Shown: positions 23,857-37,390 of the stretch, one piece after another
How the letters are laid out: each line of letters starts with the position of its first letter
Numbering within the stretch: the first letter of the stretch is position 1
Assembly: GCF_007655135.1 (NCBI RefSeq)
Contig: NC_045128.1
Span: 34,752,811-34,816,810, forward strand
DNA length: 64,000 nucleotides
Direction of reading: 5' to 3'
From: Punica granatum
Taxonomy: Eukaryota; Streptophyta; Magnoliopsida; Myrtales; Lythraceae
Program-made: the position numbers and the translations under genes
The notes under the pieces: model-generated
Databases searched by the model: none
What the model was told of the DNA's origin: nothing
What the model saw: only the letters and a program-made list of their open reading frames with translations

Positions 23857-25780
23857 TTAGTCATGCAACTTATATAGTACTTGATTTTCATCACACGTTT
23901 CAGGATTAAGGGAAACTAGCTATAGGTACCTTATGTACTTCTATTTCTATAACATTGTATTCTTTGATAAATAGGATATTTCCATTTATACCCTTGATTG
24001 CATAATTAGAAAATATGGTTTTTTTTAATATATCTTAATTTTTTATGAGGTGACGGTAATATAGTTGAGATCATCCTTTTTAAATTCCCTTTGAAAATAA
24101 ATACCATGCATTTTATTTTATTTTTATTCCCCACTTGATAAAGCACAGGAATAGTTACTTTTGGTTGAGTTGCCCTATTAATAAGTTTTGTCCTTTGATT
24201 CGTTAAAGTTCAGCTGCCCATTCTGCTCTGCGCATTTTGCCTTCTGACGTTTGTTCTTGGGATGAAATTTTTTTTTTACCCTTTGACTGAAAGTCTCATC
24301 GAGAACAAAGAAAGGAAGCAAGAGAGCAGAAGGACAGAAATGAACAAGTAAATATGTCACTTGTTACTCCCCGAACTTCATCTAAACTTGTTTTAGTGCA
24401 CTCATAATTCAATTCCTTGAATGTTCATATTCTTGAGAATGAAAAATCTATTCCCGGAACTACCACTATAATTACCTGATTATCTCAAGATCAAAGTGTT
24501 CTCCAAGCTAACTTCAGCCCTCAAGAATTCTAATTAAATCCCACCAGATACTAGTCGAATAGCCGAACCAGCATATATTTGAACTAATGAGATTTGGGTC
24601 CGGTCTGTCTATTTGTGTAGAGCAGCCTTGTTCTCCAATCCCTTGTTGAGGCCACATCCCACATCCATTGCCCTCGCTCTATATATGAATTTTACTCACC
24701 TCGTTAGCCGGTTACAACAATCTTTTTTTTCTTTTTATATCATCAGTTTCAGATATAAATATTATGAATGAGCTCGAAGGCTACGAGCCTGGTAATTTTC
24801 ACATTCTTAACTTTCTAGAACAACATCTAAGCCATTTTTTAGCCGTATCCTCGACAGTTTGCAGGTACTAAAAGTTTAGGGAGTAACTTTTTCATATCGG
24901 GATCTAGGGAAGCAAGTGTTTAAAGGCACCAAAGTTTGGGGTAAGCAACATATATACAATGATATTATATAAAATATCCCAGAAAAAGAAAGAAAGTAAG
25001 AAATTGCCCAACATGACGACCTTCCATTATTATCTCTCTGAACTGAAGAAGGTAGGAATGAATGAAGAAGCTGATCAGTTATATGTCTCACTGACTGCGA
25101 TTTATGTCTTGTCTCTTGCAGACAAAATTTTGCAGCTTACAAGGTTAAAAAGGAAGCCCACTGTTTACTTCTGAAAAACCTAAAGAGAGACCTGTCCCAA
25201 CCCAAAACCCATCCATTCTATGAGGCACCTACCTAGCTATATTAATTAATTACTGCCATTCTACCTGTGCCCTAATCAGCCTTACAATATATATCTATAC
25301 ATGTCTATATGGGGAGGTCTATGGATGAATATTCACACATATGCCAACTTCCTGATTCCCCTTAGCTAAGCAAATTTAACATCTTCTTCCGCATCTCTCT
25401 CTCTTTCTTCTGCTATGTATATAGGAAGAGATTTAATGCAGCGACATCCACTCTCGACTTAAAATCACGAGAATTATGTGTTTGATTCTCTTAAGAGGAA
25501 CTTTTCGTATAATGATTTAGTTCTAATCTGCAAGTCCCTTATCAGATTCATGACTAGTTTTTACCTAAAAAAAAAGATAAGAAGAAGACATGGACATATA
25601 TGACTGAGCTGTATAGTTTTTAGCTTTGCTATAAATATAAAGATCATATAATTAATGTATCAACTGTCTCGATATCTATTAAAAAAGCTGTTAAAGACGT
25701 TTAGATGTCCCAAAAACATGTCCATTGTATTCCATTGATCAAGATCTGTGTAAGGTGTCCCCATGCAGCTTCGACGCAAT
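23857..25780. other. Intergenic DNA with a possible SINE
   Basis: No gene is supported. The patch at about 25435-25575 has a tRNA-like box (TGTTTGATTCTC near 25480) and ends in an A run (25566-25574), which would fit a short SINE. The open frames at 24876-25091 and 24959-25174 overlap on opposite strands and resemble no family. Confidence 0.4.
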
Positions 25781-26040
25781 GCGTTTGTTTTCGGAGTTAA
25801 AGTCACGAATTTGTGATTGTGATTGTGATTGTAGAAGAAGACAAAAATATATGGGGCCCACCAGTTTGACTTTTGAAATATAAAATGAATGGAAGGTAGA
25901 GATAATTAATTATAATGGGATTGTATTTTAATAATATATGGGGTCCACCAATTTGACTTTTGAAATGTGTGTTTTGTTGTGTAGTGTTTTGAGTTAAAGT
26001 TAAAGTTAAAATCTTAAATCACGACTTTGATAACAAACGG
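25781..26040. mobile_element. MITE-like element with CGTTTGTT termini
   Basis: The segment starts GCGTTTGTTTTC and ends with the near inverted copy ACAAACGG (GATAACAAACGG). Inside are two direct copies of ATATGGGG-CCACCA-TTTGACTTTTGAAAT at about 25847 and 25936 and the motif GTTAAAGTTAAAGTTAAAATC near the right end. The repeated GTTAAAGTTAAA motif with an adjoining GTGTAGT-TTTGAGTT block recurs in reverse at 35318-35550, so these are two members of one family. No clear target duplication is visible. Confidence 0.55.
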
Positions 26041-29000
26041 ATCATATCTCTGGTTCGTTACGACTGGCTTTAATTTATGTCGGCTGCTACCTCCTTCTTC
26101 TTCATCATCGTCATTTGCTGTACGAGGGAAACTTTCCAACACCACGAAATGGCAAAGGCATCCATATGAATCTGTCCGGCAGCAGACAAAGATACCGCAA
26201 CCATAAGTTCACCCCCCTTTCCTTTTCTTAATTAATGTTTGGGAATCAAGGACATACACGTAATAATTAATCCTTATATAAATTGACTGGGAAAAAAAAA
26301 CATTCGAATTACCTTTTGGAGCTTTGTATCGGGACTCTAGAGACGCCTTCGAAAGGGATTGATCAACTTACCAATTAAGTGTCTTACACGAACGAACACC
26401 CCAGCGATATGGACTTTACTACAGATGAAACCGTCAGTTTTGTGGTTTATTCGTCCAGATTTTAATTCTTCATCAAAAATGGAGAGTAAAACATTGAAAT
26501 CTAAAAAAAATAAAAAGCCTATTAATTCATGAATAAATATTAAATATTTTCTTAAAAATAAAAGTTTTCTCAATATGCGTAACATGTGGGCCTGTATCTA
26601 ATTATGGCACTAAAAAAATTTTAAATAAATATTAAACTATATTTATGAAAAAAATTTAGAAAAATCCAATTTGTGAATAAATCTTATTTTAAAAGACAAA
26701 TTAGATATACTCTTTTAATATATTAATATTTTTATACATCCGTGCAAAGTGCCGACCTGCACCTAATAAATTCATATTTCTCCTCTCTCTCGTGCACTAT
26801 AGCATTCCATTCTCCATATTATAATTTGCAGCCACACTTTATGCGGTCCTATTTATGTTGGGTTTGACTTGCAGGAGTTAGAAAAGGATTAATCATCTCT
26901 GCGACCGCCATATATCTGAATATACGATATTTCCATGCACATAAAGAGGAAAGTAAATTATTGTTAATGCATCCAACATCTATCAATGAGATAAAGACTC
27001 GGATTCTCAATTCAGAATGGTCGACAGGTTTCTCGTGGGCAGATCGAATGTTATAAAATTTTCACTTGGCCTATAATCAATTCCGCTATATTCAATCTAA
27101 AAGTTTGAACTGATATATTTAAAGTCCAATCTCTTATAAATCTGTGATTTATTACCTTAATTTTTCTGTATGGTATTCTTTACTCTCGACATCCACTCTC
27201 ATGTGACAATGTGTGAGTCATCACGTGTCACGTAGCACTAAACACCGGCTCTTAATAACTGACCACAAGCTGGACATCTTTTTTCGTGCTCAAGCGAGGG
27301 AGTAGATCTCATTAAATTCATGCTGCGGAGCTGCAATCAAGGTTTAATCTTATTCATCTAATCAGTCTCGGTCTAACCATACGTTTAGGTAGGCAATACG
27401 AATTCATGTAAAACACATTAATCTTTCACCCATCAAGAAATACGCCCGAAGAACTCCTAACTCATATGTCTCTCTACATGGAAAAGTCCTCCAAAACAGA
27501 GAAACTAAATGAAAACCTGGATAAAATGATTCATTGGCTGATTTTTGGTTAATAAATAAAAATCACTGTACTTCTTTCATAAAGTCATAATACGTACTGA
27601 TAATGTCATATCGCATATGACAAATAGATTTATACATTTATCAACTACTCTCTCAAGCCGACACGCAATAGCATACAGGCATATAATATGATACATGATT
27701 AATAGACGGGACTAGCTAGATAGGTCAAGTCCAAAACGTTATTTAATTGGTGGGTCATTCTGGTGTGTTGTGAGCACAATGTCGAACAAATCCATTTCTT
27801 CTGCACATGTGCTGAAAGAGACTTCGGAACCAAATTGATAGGCACACATATACTAGTTTGCAATTGCTCGCTAATTTTTAATTAAGGTCGACTTAGTTAT
27901 ATATCCGATCCCCTGGATCTTTTTCCGACAATGTGTGTGCGTGTGTATATATATATATATATATATATGCATACACCAGTAAAATAAACATGTGCCTCAC
28001 ATATATAGATAATTAAATTTATTACACTATTTTTGCAAATTTTTATATTTCCACAGAAACACGAAAATTCCATCGTTCAAATGATAATTACATTCTGTAA
28101 CAAGTTTGATTCGTAATTTGAACTTCAAAGTATTTAATTTATATATATATATATATGTATGTATGTATGTGTGTGTGTATGTCGATATATAGCTGTTGGA
28201 TAACAATGTACACACAAAAAGAAAAAAAGAAATCAAGAAGGAACCATCTACCTTAAACTATTTTATCAAAAAAAAAAATTCTACTTTAATTAGGGTTTGT
28301 CCTCTCTTAAAGATTGTCCTTTTGCATAAACAATTCATTAGAATTCTATATATTTGGGCATATAATACATAACGTTATTTGGTCACATCAAAATTGGCCC
28401 ATGCCAGATATTAATTGTAGCAGCTGTTTTATTTTATTTTTTATTTTTTTTATGTGGGTGCCAAACTGTCATCCTCTATCATGTTGTTTCGCTAATAGAT
28501 TGACATGTACATTCTACCATTCGCATATGCAAGTAGACCCCCCCTTGCCCGGCTAATTAGTATAGTCCATTCAAGTATTATCAACCAAAATTTATTCATA
28601 ATTCTCTCAACTTCCCCAAAGAAACCCTAAAAAAATATAAAAAATATATTTTTCTTTCCTTTCTAATTATACGAAGAATATTATATCAATGGAGGTAAAA
28701 TAATGCTCTTTTTAATAATTCAAATGGGTATATATTATGAGATTGTTGTAAGAATATTTTAAAAAAATAAGAAAGTAATATCTCTATTAGGTAGCCTTCA
28801 TATTATAATATATTCAGTATATTGTGGATTACAATTAATATCATTTTGATGTGATGATATTTAAGAAAATATTGTTCTGAGGGGCCTAGCTCCGCGTATA
28901 TAAAAAGAACTTGTATCTCCATCTAGACCTCCCGTTCAAAGAGGTTAAGAGCTAGAAGACGCTTTCGGTTTTATTTGTCTTTCAGGTCTTTCGTGACACG

Positions 29001-31004
29001 TGAAAATCAATCATCAACGTCATCAAGCAATGGCTAGAGGTCAATTTTCCGTTGCACCATATTATTATATGTAAGGTTAATCTAACAATTATGAGATGTC
29101 ACAACCATCTAATCTAAAAATATTAATCTTATTAAAAGCAATGTAATTCTATTATATATTTATCAATATTCCTCCCATGAGGTGTATCCAAGCCGCGTCC
29201 TGATAGCATCGAAAAATTCTCATTGACTCCACAAGTAGTGGGGTTCATGCTAATCAACTCAAAAATTTAAACTAATAAGTAATGGTACTCGATTTAATTA
29301 TTATTCCATTGATATCTTTTTTATTTTCAACGGAAAACCCTGTCTCCTTAACAGGTTAAACTTATGTCCTCTTAATTTCACCGAAAAAAGAAGCATCGTA
29401 ACAACTTATACTTTCATATTGGTTCAAACCATGGCTCTTTTCTTTATCAGTTTAAAATTTTTCTTTTCCCGATTGTAAGGGAGTGTTATAGTCTTAGTAA
29501 AACACTAGAAGAACAAGAATAAATGAGTATAAAAAGTTTCATTGATGATTTAAAATCTCATTTACAATGCTTTATTTTAATCGGCAGGTATATATAAAAC
29601 TAAGGCGTACATAATGAAAATTCTAAGTTTCTGATCATATAATCATTTCTCGTTCGACAAACAGGGAGGGTCCTATTGACAGCTAATGTGACCATCTACT
29701 TTTGTTGCTACATTGTCAAGGATTGGCATTTTCTCCATACAATACAAAATAAAGTAATGAATTCGAAGTTTGGCGGGTATTTATCGAAGGAGAGAGCACA
29801 CAAATCTCAAACCGTCTACGACCTTCTATACATTTCATACCGTCAAATATTTTGGATTTTTAACGAATTGTGGAACGATCCGTGACAAGGCAGAACTCCT
29901 CGACTGCTTTCGAATCGTGAACCGTGACCACCAAATAATGATCGTATAACACCCAGAAAAGTAAATATGACTATTTTCTTCTTTTCATTTGAGAAATCAC
30001 AAATAGCGTACTGATATCACATATTTAGACTCAATAATATTATAGGATAGTTCATACGAAACCACACTTGTTCACAAGTCGATTATCCAGAGGTTGATAA
30101 GTTGATTAAGAAATTAGTATGCGTCCTTAATTCAATTAATCATATATATATATAGAAATTAAAGAGTAGGCCGCGAAGGAAGCAGATAGAACTGTGACAG
30201 CTACAAGACAACAGAACGAGGCAAGAAATGGCCGCAAGCGACATTGACTTGTTAAATTGTCTGACTGTGTGATGGCACGCTGACGGGAGGAATCTGCCAC
30301 GCGTCGGACATCTGGCGATCCTGACGTGTTCCCTCTGTCACCTTGCGTATCTCTGTCTCCCTCCCCTCCTCCTCTTGTCATTGGACATGTCGTGGCGCTG
30401 CCCTCAATAATCCCCGCACTTAACCCCCAAAAAAAAAAAAAACACCCTCAACTCTGTTGAACTCGAACAAGATTTACAGAATTCCCCTACCAAATTAACA
30501 ACTAATTCAAAGAAAATTTAGTCGATCGGGTCCGAGCTAACTGAGCTAACTGCGTTCATCGGGTATGTGATACGGGATTGGACGGTGTTTTTTTCTTAGT
30601 AGTTGTGTGTAATTTTCTTGGTCCCATCATAAGCCAGTATTGAATCTATTGATGATTCCATGACCTTCGATTTTTCGACTTGTTCAGTCTGAAATTTCGC
30701 AAATGGGCCCGTGGACGGCCCAAGTGAGCAAACAGACGAGATGAGACTCCAACATTTGCATCGAGTCATTTGCATCAATATAACGAATCACATAACTTGG
30801 GAGAATTCTCCCTCCAAGTGAATGATTGAAGTTTTTAACATTTCCGACATGTACATTTAATCGTGTCGAGTTAAACTAGCCTAAATCCATATTACGTACG
30901 GATCTATACAAAAGAATGATCTTAGTTTCAAATGAGGATCGTACGGTGAAACTTGCTAGCTGCTATACAGACAGCGATCTCATTCACATTTGCTATCAGG
31001 CTAA
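26041..31004. other. Intergenic DNA between the AT-rich desert and CNGC15
   Basis: No gene is supported. Microsatellites of GT and TA type lie at about 27932-27968 and 28139-28180. A GC-richer patch at about 30160-30410 contains ACGT-core motifs (GACGTG, CACGCG) and a - strand open frame of 81 codons (30381-30136) that starts at ATG and ends in a hydrophobic stretch; it resembles no family I know and may be chance. The 3' untranslated region of CNGC15 should lie just below 31005. Confidence 0.5.
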
Positions 31005-34000
31005 TCAGCGATCTTCAACCGAGAAGTCAGGATCAGTCGGCTTCTGCAACGAGCTGATGATATTCAAGTCGACCCTGCAGCGTTGGCTCCCTCCCCTCCT
31101 TGTGCTAGTTGCCAGTCTGGATGCGTACTGCACAAATCCGGAGCCCGTTCTGGGCAGCATGGCCTTAGTGTTTTCTGCGGTCATGGGCTCGAGAGCAGAG
31201 GCCGTGAAGCTCTCTCTCTTCTTGAGCTCAGCTGCCTCCTTATGCCTCCTGTATCGAAACCACGCTGCCTGGATGAAGCATGCTGCCCAGGTCCTCCACT
31301 GGTGCGAGTAGAACCGGAACGTGTACCTGAGCTGCTTGCTATGGAGCTTCCGGAACTGCGAGGCCACGAACTTGAGGTCCTCGGCCACGAGGGCAAAGGC
31401 CTCGACCTCACTTATGGCCTCCACGGTGCGGGTAGATGAGGGGAGGGCAGCACTCAGGCGGGGGTCCAGGGCCCATGTGAGCAGTTCCTCTCCACAGAAG
31501 TCTCCCGGGCCAATGCGGCATGAGTTGAAGAACCCAGTTCGACCGCCATTGGTTGTGTAGGAGTCCAAATGCCCCCGGATGATGAAAAGCATCTCGTTCA
31601 CAGGATCGCCTTCACGGACCACACAAGTGCCTGGGGTGCACAAGGCAGGCTTCAGCCTCTCACAAATCGCGTCTAGCATCCTGTCGTCCATTTGATCGAA
31701 CAGCGGCACCTATTACACGAGTTCGCATTTAAGTTATCCGTAAAATAGGCAGAGCTGTGATATCGCAAAAGAATAGCAATCAACTTATCTAAAATCTCGT
31801 ATTTATCGCACAATTGATCTTGGAAAAGTTATTCGCAACAATTTACCTGTCTAACTAAGTTGAGGCAGAGGTGACGCTTAATCTCTCTTCGGAGGTCCAA
31901 CGGGAGGCCTTTTAGGATAGCTTCCTCATCGACTCCTCGAGTTGTGACCCATCTGTATTGGTCGTACTTCCGAATGCTCTGCTTCAGCTCATAGGGAAGC
32001 TGCCTATGCTTCATCCACTGCTCAGTGTCTGTTCTCCGTATCCTCCACTCTTCAAGACGAACTGTTGTCGATTGTAGGTAAGTCTGAAAACATAGACAAG
32101 ACAATTGGTCTTCAAATGACTAAAACAAAGCATAGAACCTCGGAAATACAAGGGAAACACTTATTTTACCTGCATATTCCCAATCAGCAGAGCGAAGAGA
32201 ACCAGCCCCAGAATTGCGATGATGATGGCAAAGATTATTTCTCCAACATAAGTGCTCGTCAAGAGATTCTGTCCAAGAGAGCTGTGAAGTTCGTATGGAA
32301 AACAAATCATGAGAAACGAACTACTTGTCCAAATATCAGTGATCTATCCAACAAGCTACATTACCTTAGATTCCTCAAGCCCCACCACAGGCAGTAGAAG
32401 TACTTGTTAAAGAACCTCGAGTCAGTGACTCCATGAGTTAACGCGTCGGCATAAATGCCGAATTGGAAGGACCCACCATCAGGATTACATACGCCCGATA
32501 TATTGCTCGATTGCACCCAGGAAGCCCTACTGGAGTCCCCAGTGCTGCTGCAGTCCAAGTACCAGTAATGGCAGAAAGGTAGTTTTGCCTCATCACACAC
32601 TTTCTTCCAACACTCCTCCTGTCTCTCGACCGACAAGAGGTACCAGCTGGCTCCCAAAACCTTAAATAACATAAAAGAACATCATGTTATCGATGGTTCC
32701 TCATGGCTGGTGAAATTGTACATGAGACCATTCCCAGTATGAACGGGTGGAAACTGACATAAATCGAATTTCCTTGCAGAAGGGAACAGTTTTACATGGC
32801 AACTCCATTTCTTCCTTCTTACTTCCTGCCTAGGAAACATGACATAATAGCTGGACTAACAAAAGGTAATGCCGGGTCTTAGCTTCTGCACAACTTTTCT
32901 CGTCTAACCTGTGTTTTAGACCTAATGAAACTAGCTCCAATGAGACATTAGTAGAGGCAGATTTCTATGTTCCAAAACCGAGGAATAGAACAACTCACAT
33001 GACTTGCGAGCATGAATAGCACGAGATTATACGCAGCGCTCGCCCAAGCAGTCTGGGTTACAACTCCGGTTGCATTGACAATTTGGGACGAGAGGGGGAA
33101 TAGAAGATATAGCCTTAACAGGTACTGGAAAATGATGATGAAGCGAACCAAGTTCTTGGAAGTGACAACAGTTGAGCCCCTCAAGTTCGGAATCACAAGC
33201 CACATCAGAACCTACAATACACCAACGGCATCCACTGAGTTGACAAGAACCACTATACATATTCAAGGATGGTCAAAATAATCGAATTGTGCAAGGTTTA
33301 ACAAAATCATAGTCAACCAGTCTATAAGCTCAACCTTTTCCGACAAAGGCACAACCCGGGCGTGGGAAGCAACAATGAAGGACGGAACCAACCGCGCGTA
33401 AAAACATGGCGATATGTTTATTATTTAACAGATAGACTTGTACCTGAGGTAGAGGTAGAGAAGCCACAAGCTCGGGCCAGAAGTTCCTTCGGATGTACCT
33501 TGAAGCAATCTTGGAGCGGTCTAAAATGAGCTCCCCTCTACCGAATACACGAGAGGATGGGGCTACATAGGCTGTTCTGAACCGAACAAAGATCTGAATC
33601 ACGTAAAAAGCATCAACCACAGACCGAATCACTGTGAGAGTCACTTCAAGGGGAATCGACATATGAATACAGAAATCCCTGCTGGCCCTTGGGAGGTAAA
33701 AGATAAGCGGGTCAACAAAGAGCGAAACCAAGCATGCCACCAAGAAGATCTTGTTCCAGCTGTTAACTAAGGTTCCGCGTGGATCAAGAATTTCGACGTC
33801 CACCACATCGTAGTCCTCAGAAAAAACTCGGGACAGTTCTTTTACCCGAGGGAACTTCCCAATAGCAGAACTATCAGCCTTATTGGGCCAAAACTCAGGC
33901 ATATGGTGTCCTCCTTTGATCTTACTGGTAAAACTGGAGATACGGCCTGCCTTGTTAGGTTGGGTGAACTCCGCTTCCTCAAAATCATCTGTAAATCTGT

Positions 34001-34154
34001 GAGGAACAAAGCGAAAGTGGTCCATTTGATTCATTTCTCAAATCATAAATTCGCAGTAATATCCAGAAAGCAAAAAGATCAGAGAAAATGCCAAGTTTGA
34101 AGTTAGTCTCGGGATTTTGACGAACCTGACTGACTTCGACCGATCAGAAGCCAT
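31005..34154 (-). CDS. CNGC15: Cyclic nucleotide-gated ion channel, CNGC15 type
   Basis: A plant calcium-permeable channel subunit; Arabidopsis CNGC15 and Medicago CNGC15 proteins are linked to nuclear calcium signals and nitrate signalling. Seven coding exons: 34154-34126, 33996-33444, 33211-32999, 32660-32365, 32281-32170, 32083-31847 and 31709-31005, all with GT-AG introns, giving 714 residues. The first coding exon is only 29 bases and joins to read MASDRSKSVRFTDDFE, matching the family's SVRF start. Six membrane segments follow (S1 near WNKIFLVACLVSLFVDPL), then the pore with GLRNLSSLGQNL (Gly-Gln-Asn filter at about 367-369). The cyclic-nucleotide-binding fold starts at about 481 with a phosphate-binding cassette GDFCGEELLTWAL, and a calmodulin-binding IQ-like stretch FIQAAWFRYRRHKEA comes after. 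The C-terminus SSLQKPTDPDFS is the feature that points to CNGC15. Confidence 0.93.
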
Positions 34155-35317
34155 TAGACTCGACTAGATGAAATGCCCCAGTTGCTACAACTACGAGTGA
34201 GAGGCTGTAAGCTGCAGAGGAATAGCAGCCTATCAGAGCAAATATAGAGTGCCCTCAAAGCCCAACCACACGAAATCTTTGTCTTTTCGGCGATCGACCA
34301 CACGATCTAAATAAAGGCCCTCCCCGTACTCAGTTCCAGGAGAAACATGTGAAACGACAAGCATGGTGGTTCTGAATAGCTGTAAAGGAGGGTGAGGAAA
34401 TCTTGACAGGCAGAGAAAGAGAGTCACATGAAAGGAAAGACTTGTGAGGCCCAGAATTTCGTTTTGTCGCAGGAGCAGAGAACCCCGGGACCAAGTTCCC
34501 GTCTTTGCCTCACCTAACTTAAAGGAACTCACAGACGCTATCACCTCTCTCTGAGCACTCACAACAAACCCATTAATATGACTGGCTCGGTTACAGCTGC
34601 AGAGATTGACATCACAGGATTTCAGAGGCAAATCAAGATCAAGTTGCAAACTTGAAGACAGCCCAGCTGTCTCCTACAGCAGCAAAAGACACGCTTGAAA
34701 AAAGATCAAATGGAATAGCCCAGAAAAGTTCGGCATCTGCAGAGCACTTACTCTCATGCTATGAATGTTTGGCGCATTGACACACCTCTGTGCTGGAAAA
34801 GCTCAGCCACGGGGGGCGCTGAACTTGTTATATGAGAGAGTGGAGATCAAGACAAGGGAAGAAAAACAGAGGAAGGCATATCATATGAACTGGCTAATGA
34901 TTCGAACCAGAAGATGGTCAAGTTTCAGAATATTTGAAAAGGCTATTCTTTTGGTGAACCACTCCGCTTGCTGCTTGCATTTCTAATTGGGGTTGGCTTT
35001 GATGGATTCCCATTTTTGAGAATATTAGTGAGAAAGCGACAGCTGATGAGTGTAACCCAGCAATTCACTTGGAAGGGAAGCATTAGAAGGGGGCCGAGGG
35101 GACAAAAGTCAGAATACTTTGAGGCCGGAAAGTTCGAGGGGACGGGTACGCGCCGCACGCGCTCTTTTTAAGGAGGTGGGGACATCTTGTAGTTGACCAA
35201 TGGAATGTCTAGCCAGTGACATGTCGACACCTGTCTGAAACTCACTGCTGCTGATTCATCTTCCAGAAGCCGACAAATCAAGTTTCAGTGAAATGGGGCA
35301 ATTATATATCCTTGTAA
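34155..35317 (-). promoter_or_regulatory. Probable CNGC15 5' leader and promoter
   Basis: This is the region upstream of the CNGC15 start codon, of moderate GC content and without a coding pattern. Open frames at 34233-34649 (-) and 34765-34986 (+) lack family resemblance. Composition drops to AT-rich at about 35290, which probably marks the end of gene-related sequence. The transcription start could not be fixed. Confidence 0.35.
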
Positions 35318-35550
35318 ATTAAAAAAAATTATAATGATATATAATTGTTCTATTTAATTTTAACTTTAACTCAATATATTATACAATAAAAATATACATT
35401 TTAAAAATAAAAAATTTTAACTTTAAATTTAATTCAACACATTACACAATAAAAATACACGTTTCTCAAATCAAATTTATACTCACATCTCATTTGTCCT
35501 TTTCCACAATCAAAATCAAAATTATTTTAACTCTCAAACCAAACGCACGG
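35318..35550. mobile_element. MITE-like element, same family as 25781-26040
   Basis: In reverse orientation this carries the family hallmarks: TTTTAACTTTAACTCAA followed by TTATACAATAAAAATA, then a second copy (TTTTAACTTTAAATT, then ATTACACAATAAAAATA). The right end is AACCAAACGC. It lies upstream of CNGC15 and is more decayed than the other copy. Confidence 0.45.
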
Positions 35551-36902
35551 TATAGAATCTCCATCTCCTCAATCCTCATGGTCATTTTATATATTAACTC
35601 GATCGTTTCATTTCATCCAAGACTAATAATAGATTAAACTCGTGACCCTTAGCTATACGAGGAGGGTCCACTGGTTTACACGCTCAGGATTCACGATCAA
35701 ATGCCCTCGCCCTCACGTACTTGCATAACAGTAGACATACTGTGAGTACTGCAAGGATGGATGCTTGCAGGGTACAACCACGACAACCATTTAATGCACG
35801 TTTTAAAGATGTCTCCATTGCTTAAATCCTACATTAGGCGATAAAACATATATGTTGAGTTCTATCCAAAAACAAAGAGGGGTAGATAAATACATTAACC
35901 GGAAAAGATTGCCTTGCAAACAAAGTCCTGGAAAATGGGAGTGGCCTAGGTTTTGCTGTGTTTCAGTGAACATATTGTGAAGTTAGCAAAAGGAGAGGGA
36001 TGGTAAACATCTTACTTGATTTTGGGAGTGCGGCGTGAGATTTCATAATTATTTATTCTTATAATTTTAAGCGTATGTAGTGTTTAGTGAGAGTTCTTCA
36101 AAAGAAATCCCGATTTAGGCTGAAATTATGGTTGCAAACGTGATTTTCTCAAACAGGTTAATAGATGCGTATGAAATTTGCTTTTGTTTGTTCTGTTTCG
36201 AGTATTAATAATTGTTTTTTTACTTTCAGCAGTTTTAAACTAGTTTCTTCCAAATATTTTAATTTATTTTCAAATCAACACTTATTATTCAGTAATTTTG
36301 TTTCAACACTTCATCAACAACAACACTCTCAAACCAAGCCTAAATCTTCTTCAAGATTTCGGCACGTTTGAAAGTCATCAGATAACATCAGATAGCCCCA
36401 ACACGAAGAAGCATTAGAATTCCTGCGAATAACCTTGGATAGCCCCGACTTCAACAGAGTATTGTTAAGGTATTACGGATGCGCGATCAGATTAACTCTC
36501 ATGATCTCACATGGTTAGGCATATGCGAAAGAGAAAGGCATATGTCTTGTCTCCGCCCAATCGCTGGACATGAACGAGATCAATTATGAAGGCACACGAA
36601 CTAGAAATAACAAATCAAAACATATATTATAATCATATGGGGTAAATTACACTAAAAAAATACAAATTTTCCCTTTTATCTCACTTTTTATGTAACTTTT
36701 GAATTTTATCATTAAAAAATCATAATTTTTAATTTTTATCTTAAATATAGCACGCCATTAATAATTCGTCATATTTTTCATTTAATTTCTTACATGGCAG
36801 GTAACGAAGTTACGTGTAAACCATTATACCAATAAAAAATTAACACGTGTACGAGTATATACTTCGTAAAACAGACCTTACATTTCTCTATTTTTATAAA
36901 CT
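35551..36902. other. Intergenic DNA, no gene seen
   Basis: Mixed composition with no recognisable gene. A further AACCAAGCC-ended patch near 36340 may be another decayed copy of the CGTTTG-type MITE. Confidence 0.5.
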
Positions 36903-37390
36903 TGCCCGTTCATCTCTCTCCCGGTCCCCTCTCTCTTCTACGTCTCGCTCTCCTCTCACTCCCCTCAGCCCTCCCCCATCGTCACCCACTGCAACCCCTG
37001 CACCACCCATATGGCTGCCCTTGATCGACCTTTCCGACTTAAACATCTTCTGCCCCGTCCCACCTCAGATCTCTTCCTTCTCTGTCGTCTCTGCCCTCCG
37101 CTCCCTCAACCTCTACAACAATCTCTTGAACGAATCCTTCTGCATCAGCTCGCCTTCAAGAACCTCCAGTTCCTGAGCCCCTATAACAACTTGTCAGGAC
37201 CACCCTCGTTGTCGTGACTCAAATGCCGGCCTTGCACCATCTCCATCTCGGCAAGAACTTCTTCAATGGCAGCATCCCCCAAAGTATGGCTGGTGGGAGT
37301 TCCTGGAGTCTCTTGCAGTATCGGAGAACAGCCCCCAAGAATAGAAAGTCGACAAAACTCAAGGAGCTCTATCTATTGCTCTCAAACAAA
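36903..37390 (+). pseudogene. Relic of a BAM/CLV1-type LRR receptor-like kinase
   Basis: Leucine-rich-repeat text of the BAM1-3 type can be read only by changing frame. DLSDLNIFCPVPPQIS and SALRSLNLYNNLLNESF appear at about 37026-37136, then in another frame LAFKNLQFLSPYNNLSG at about 37150-37200, then MPALHHLHLGKNFFNGSIP at about 37223-37281, then WEFLESLAVSEN at about 37300-37335, and finally TKLKELYLL at about 37353-37382. The order matches the first repeats of BAM receptors. At least three frame breaks, an internal loss of about one repeat and a TGA at 37216 show it is dead. The signal peptide, remaining LRRs, membrane segment and kinase domain are absent, so this is a fragment of a decayed copy. 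Confidence 0.75.

Noticed and set aside
30916..31560. Open frames on the + strand opposite CNGC15 exon 7
   Set aside because: Antisense shadows; the - strand frame carries the cyclic-nucleotide-binding domain.
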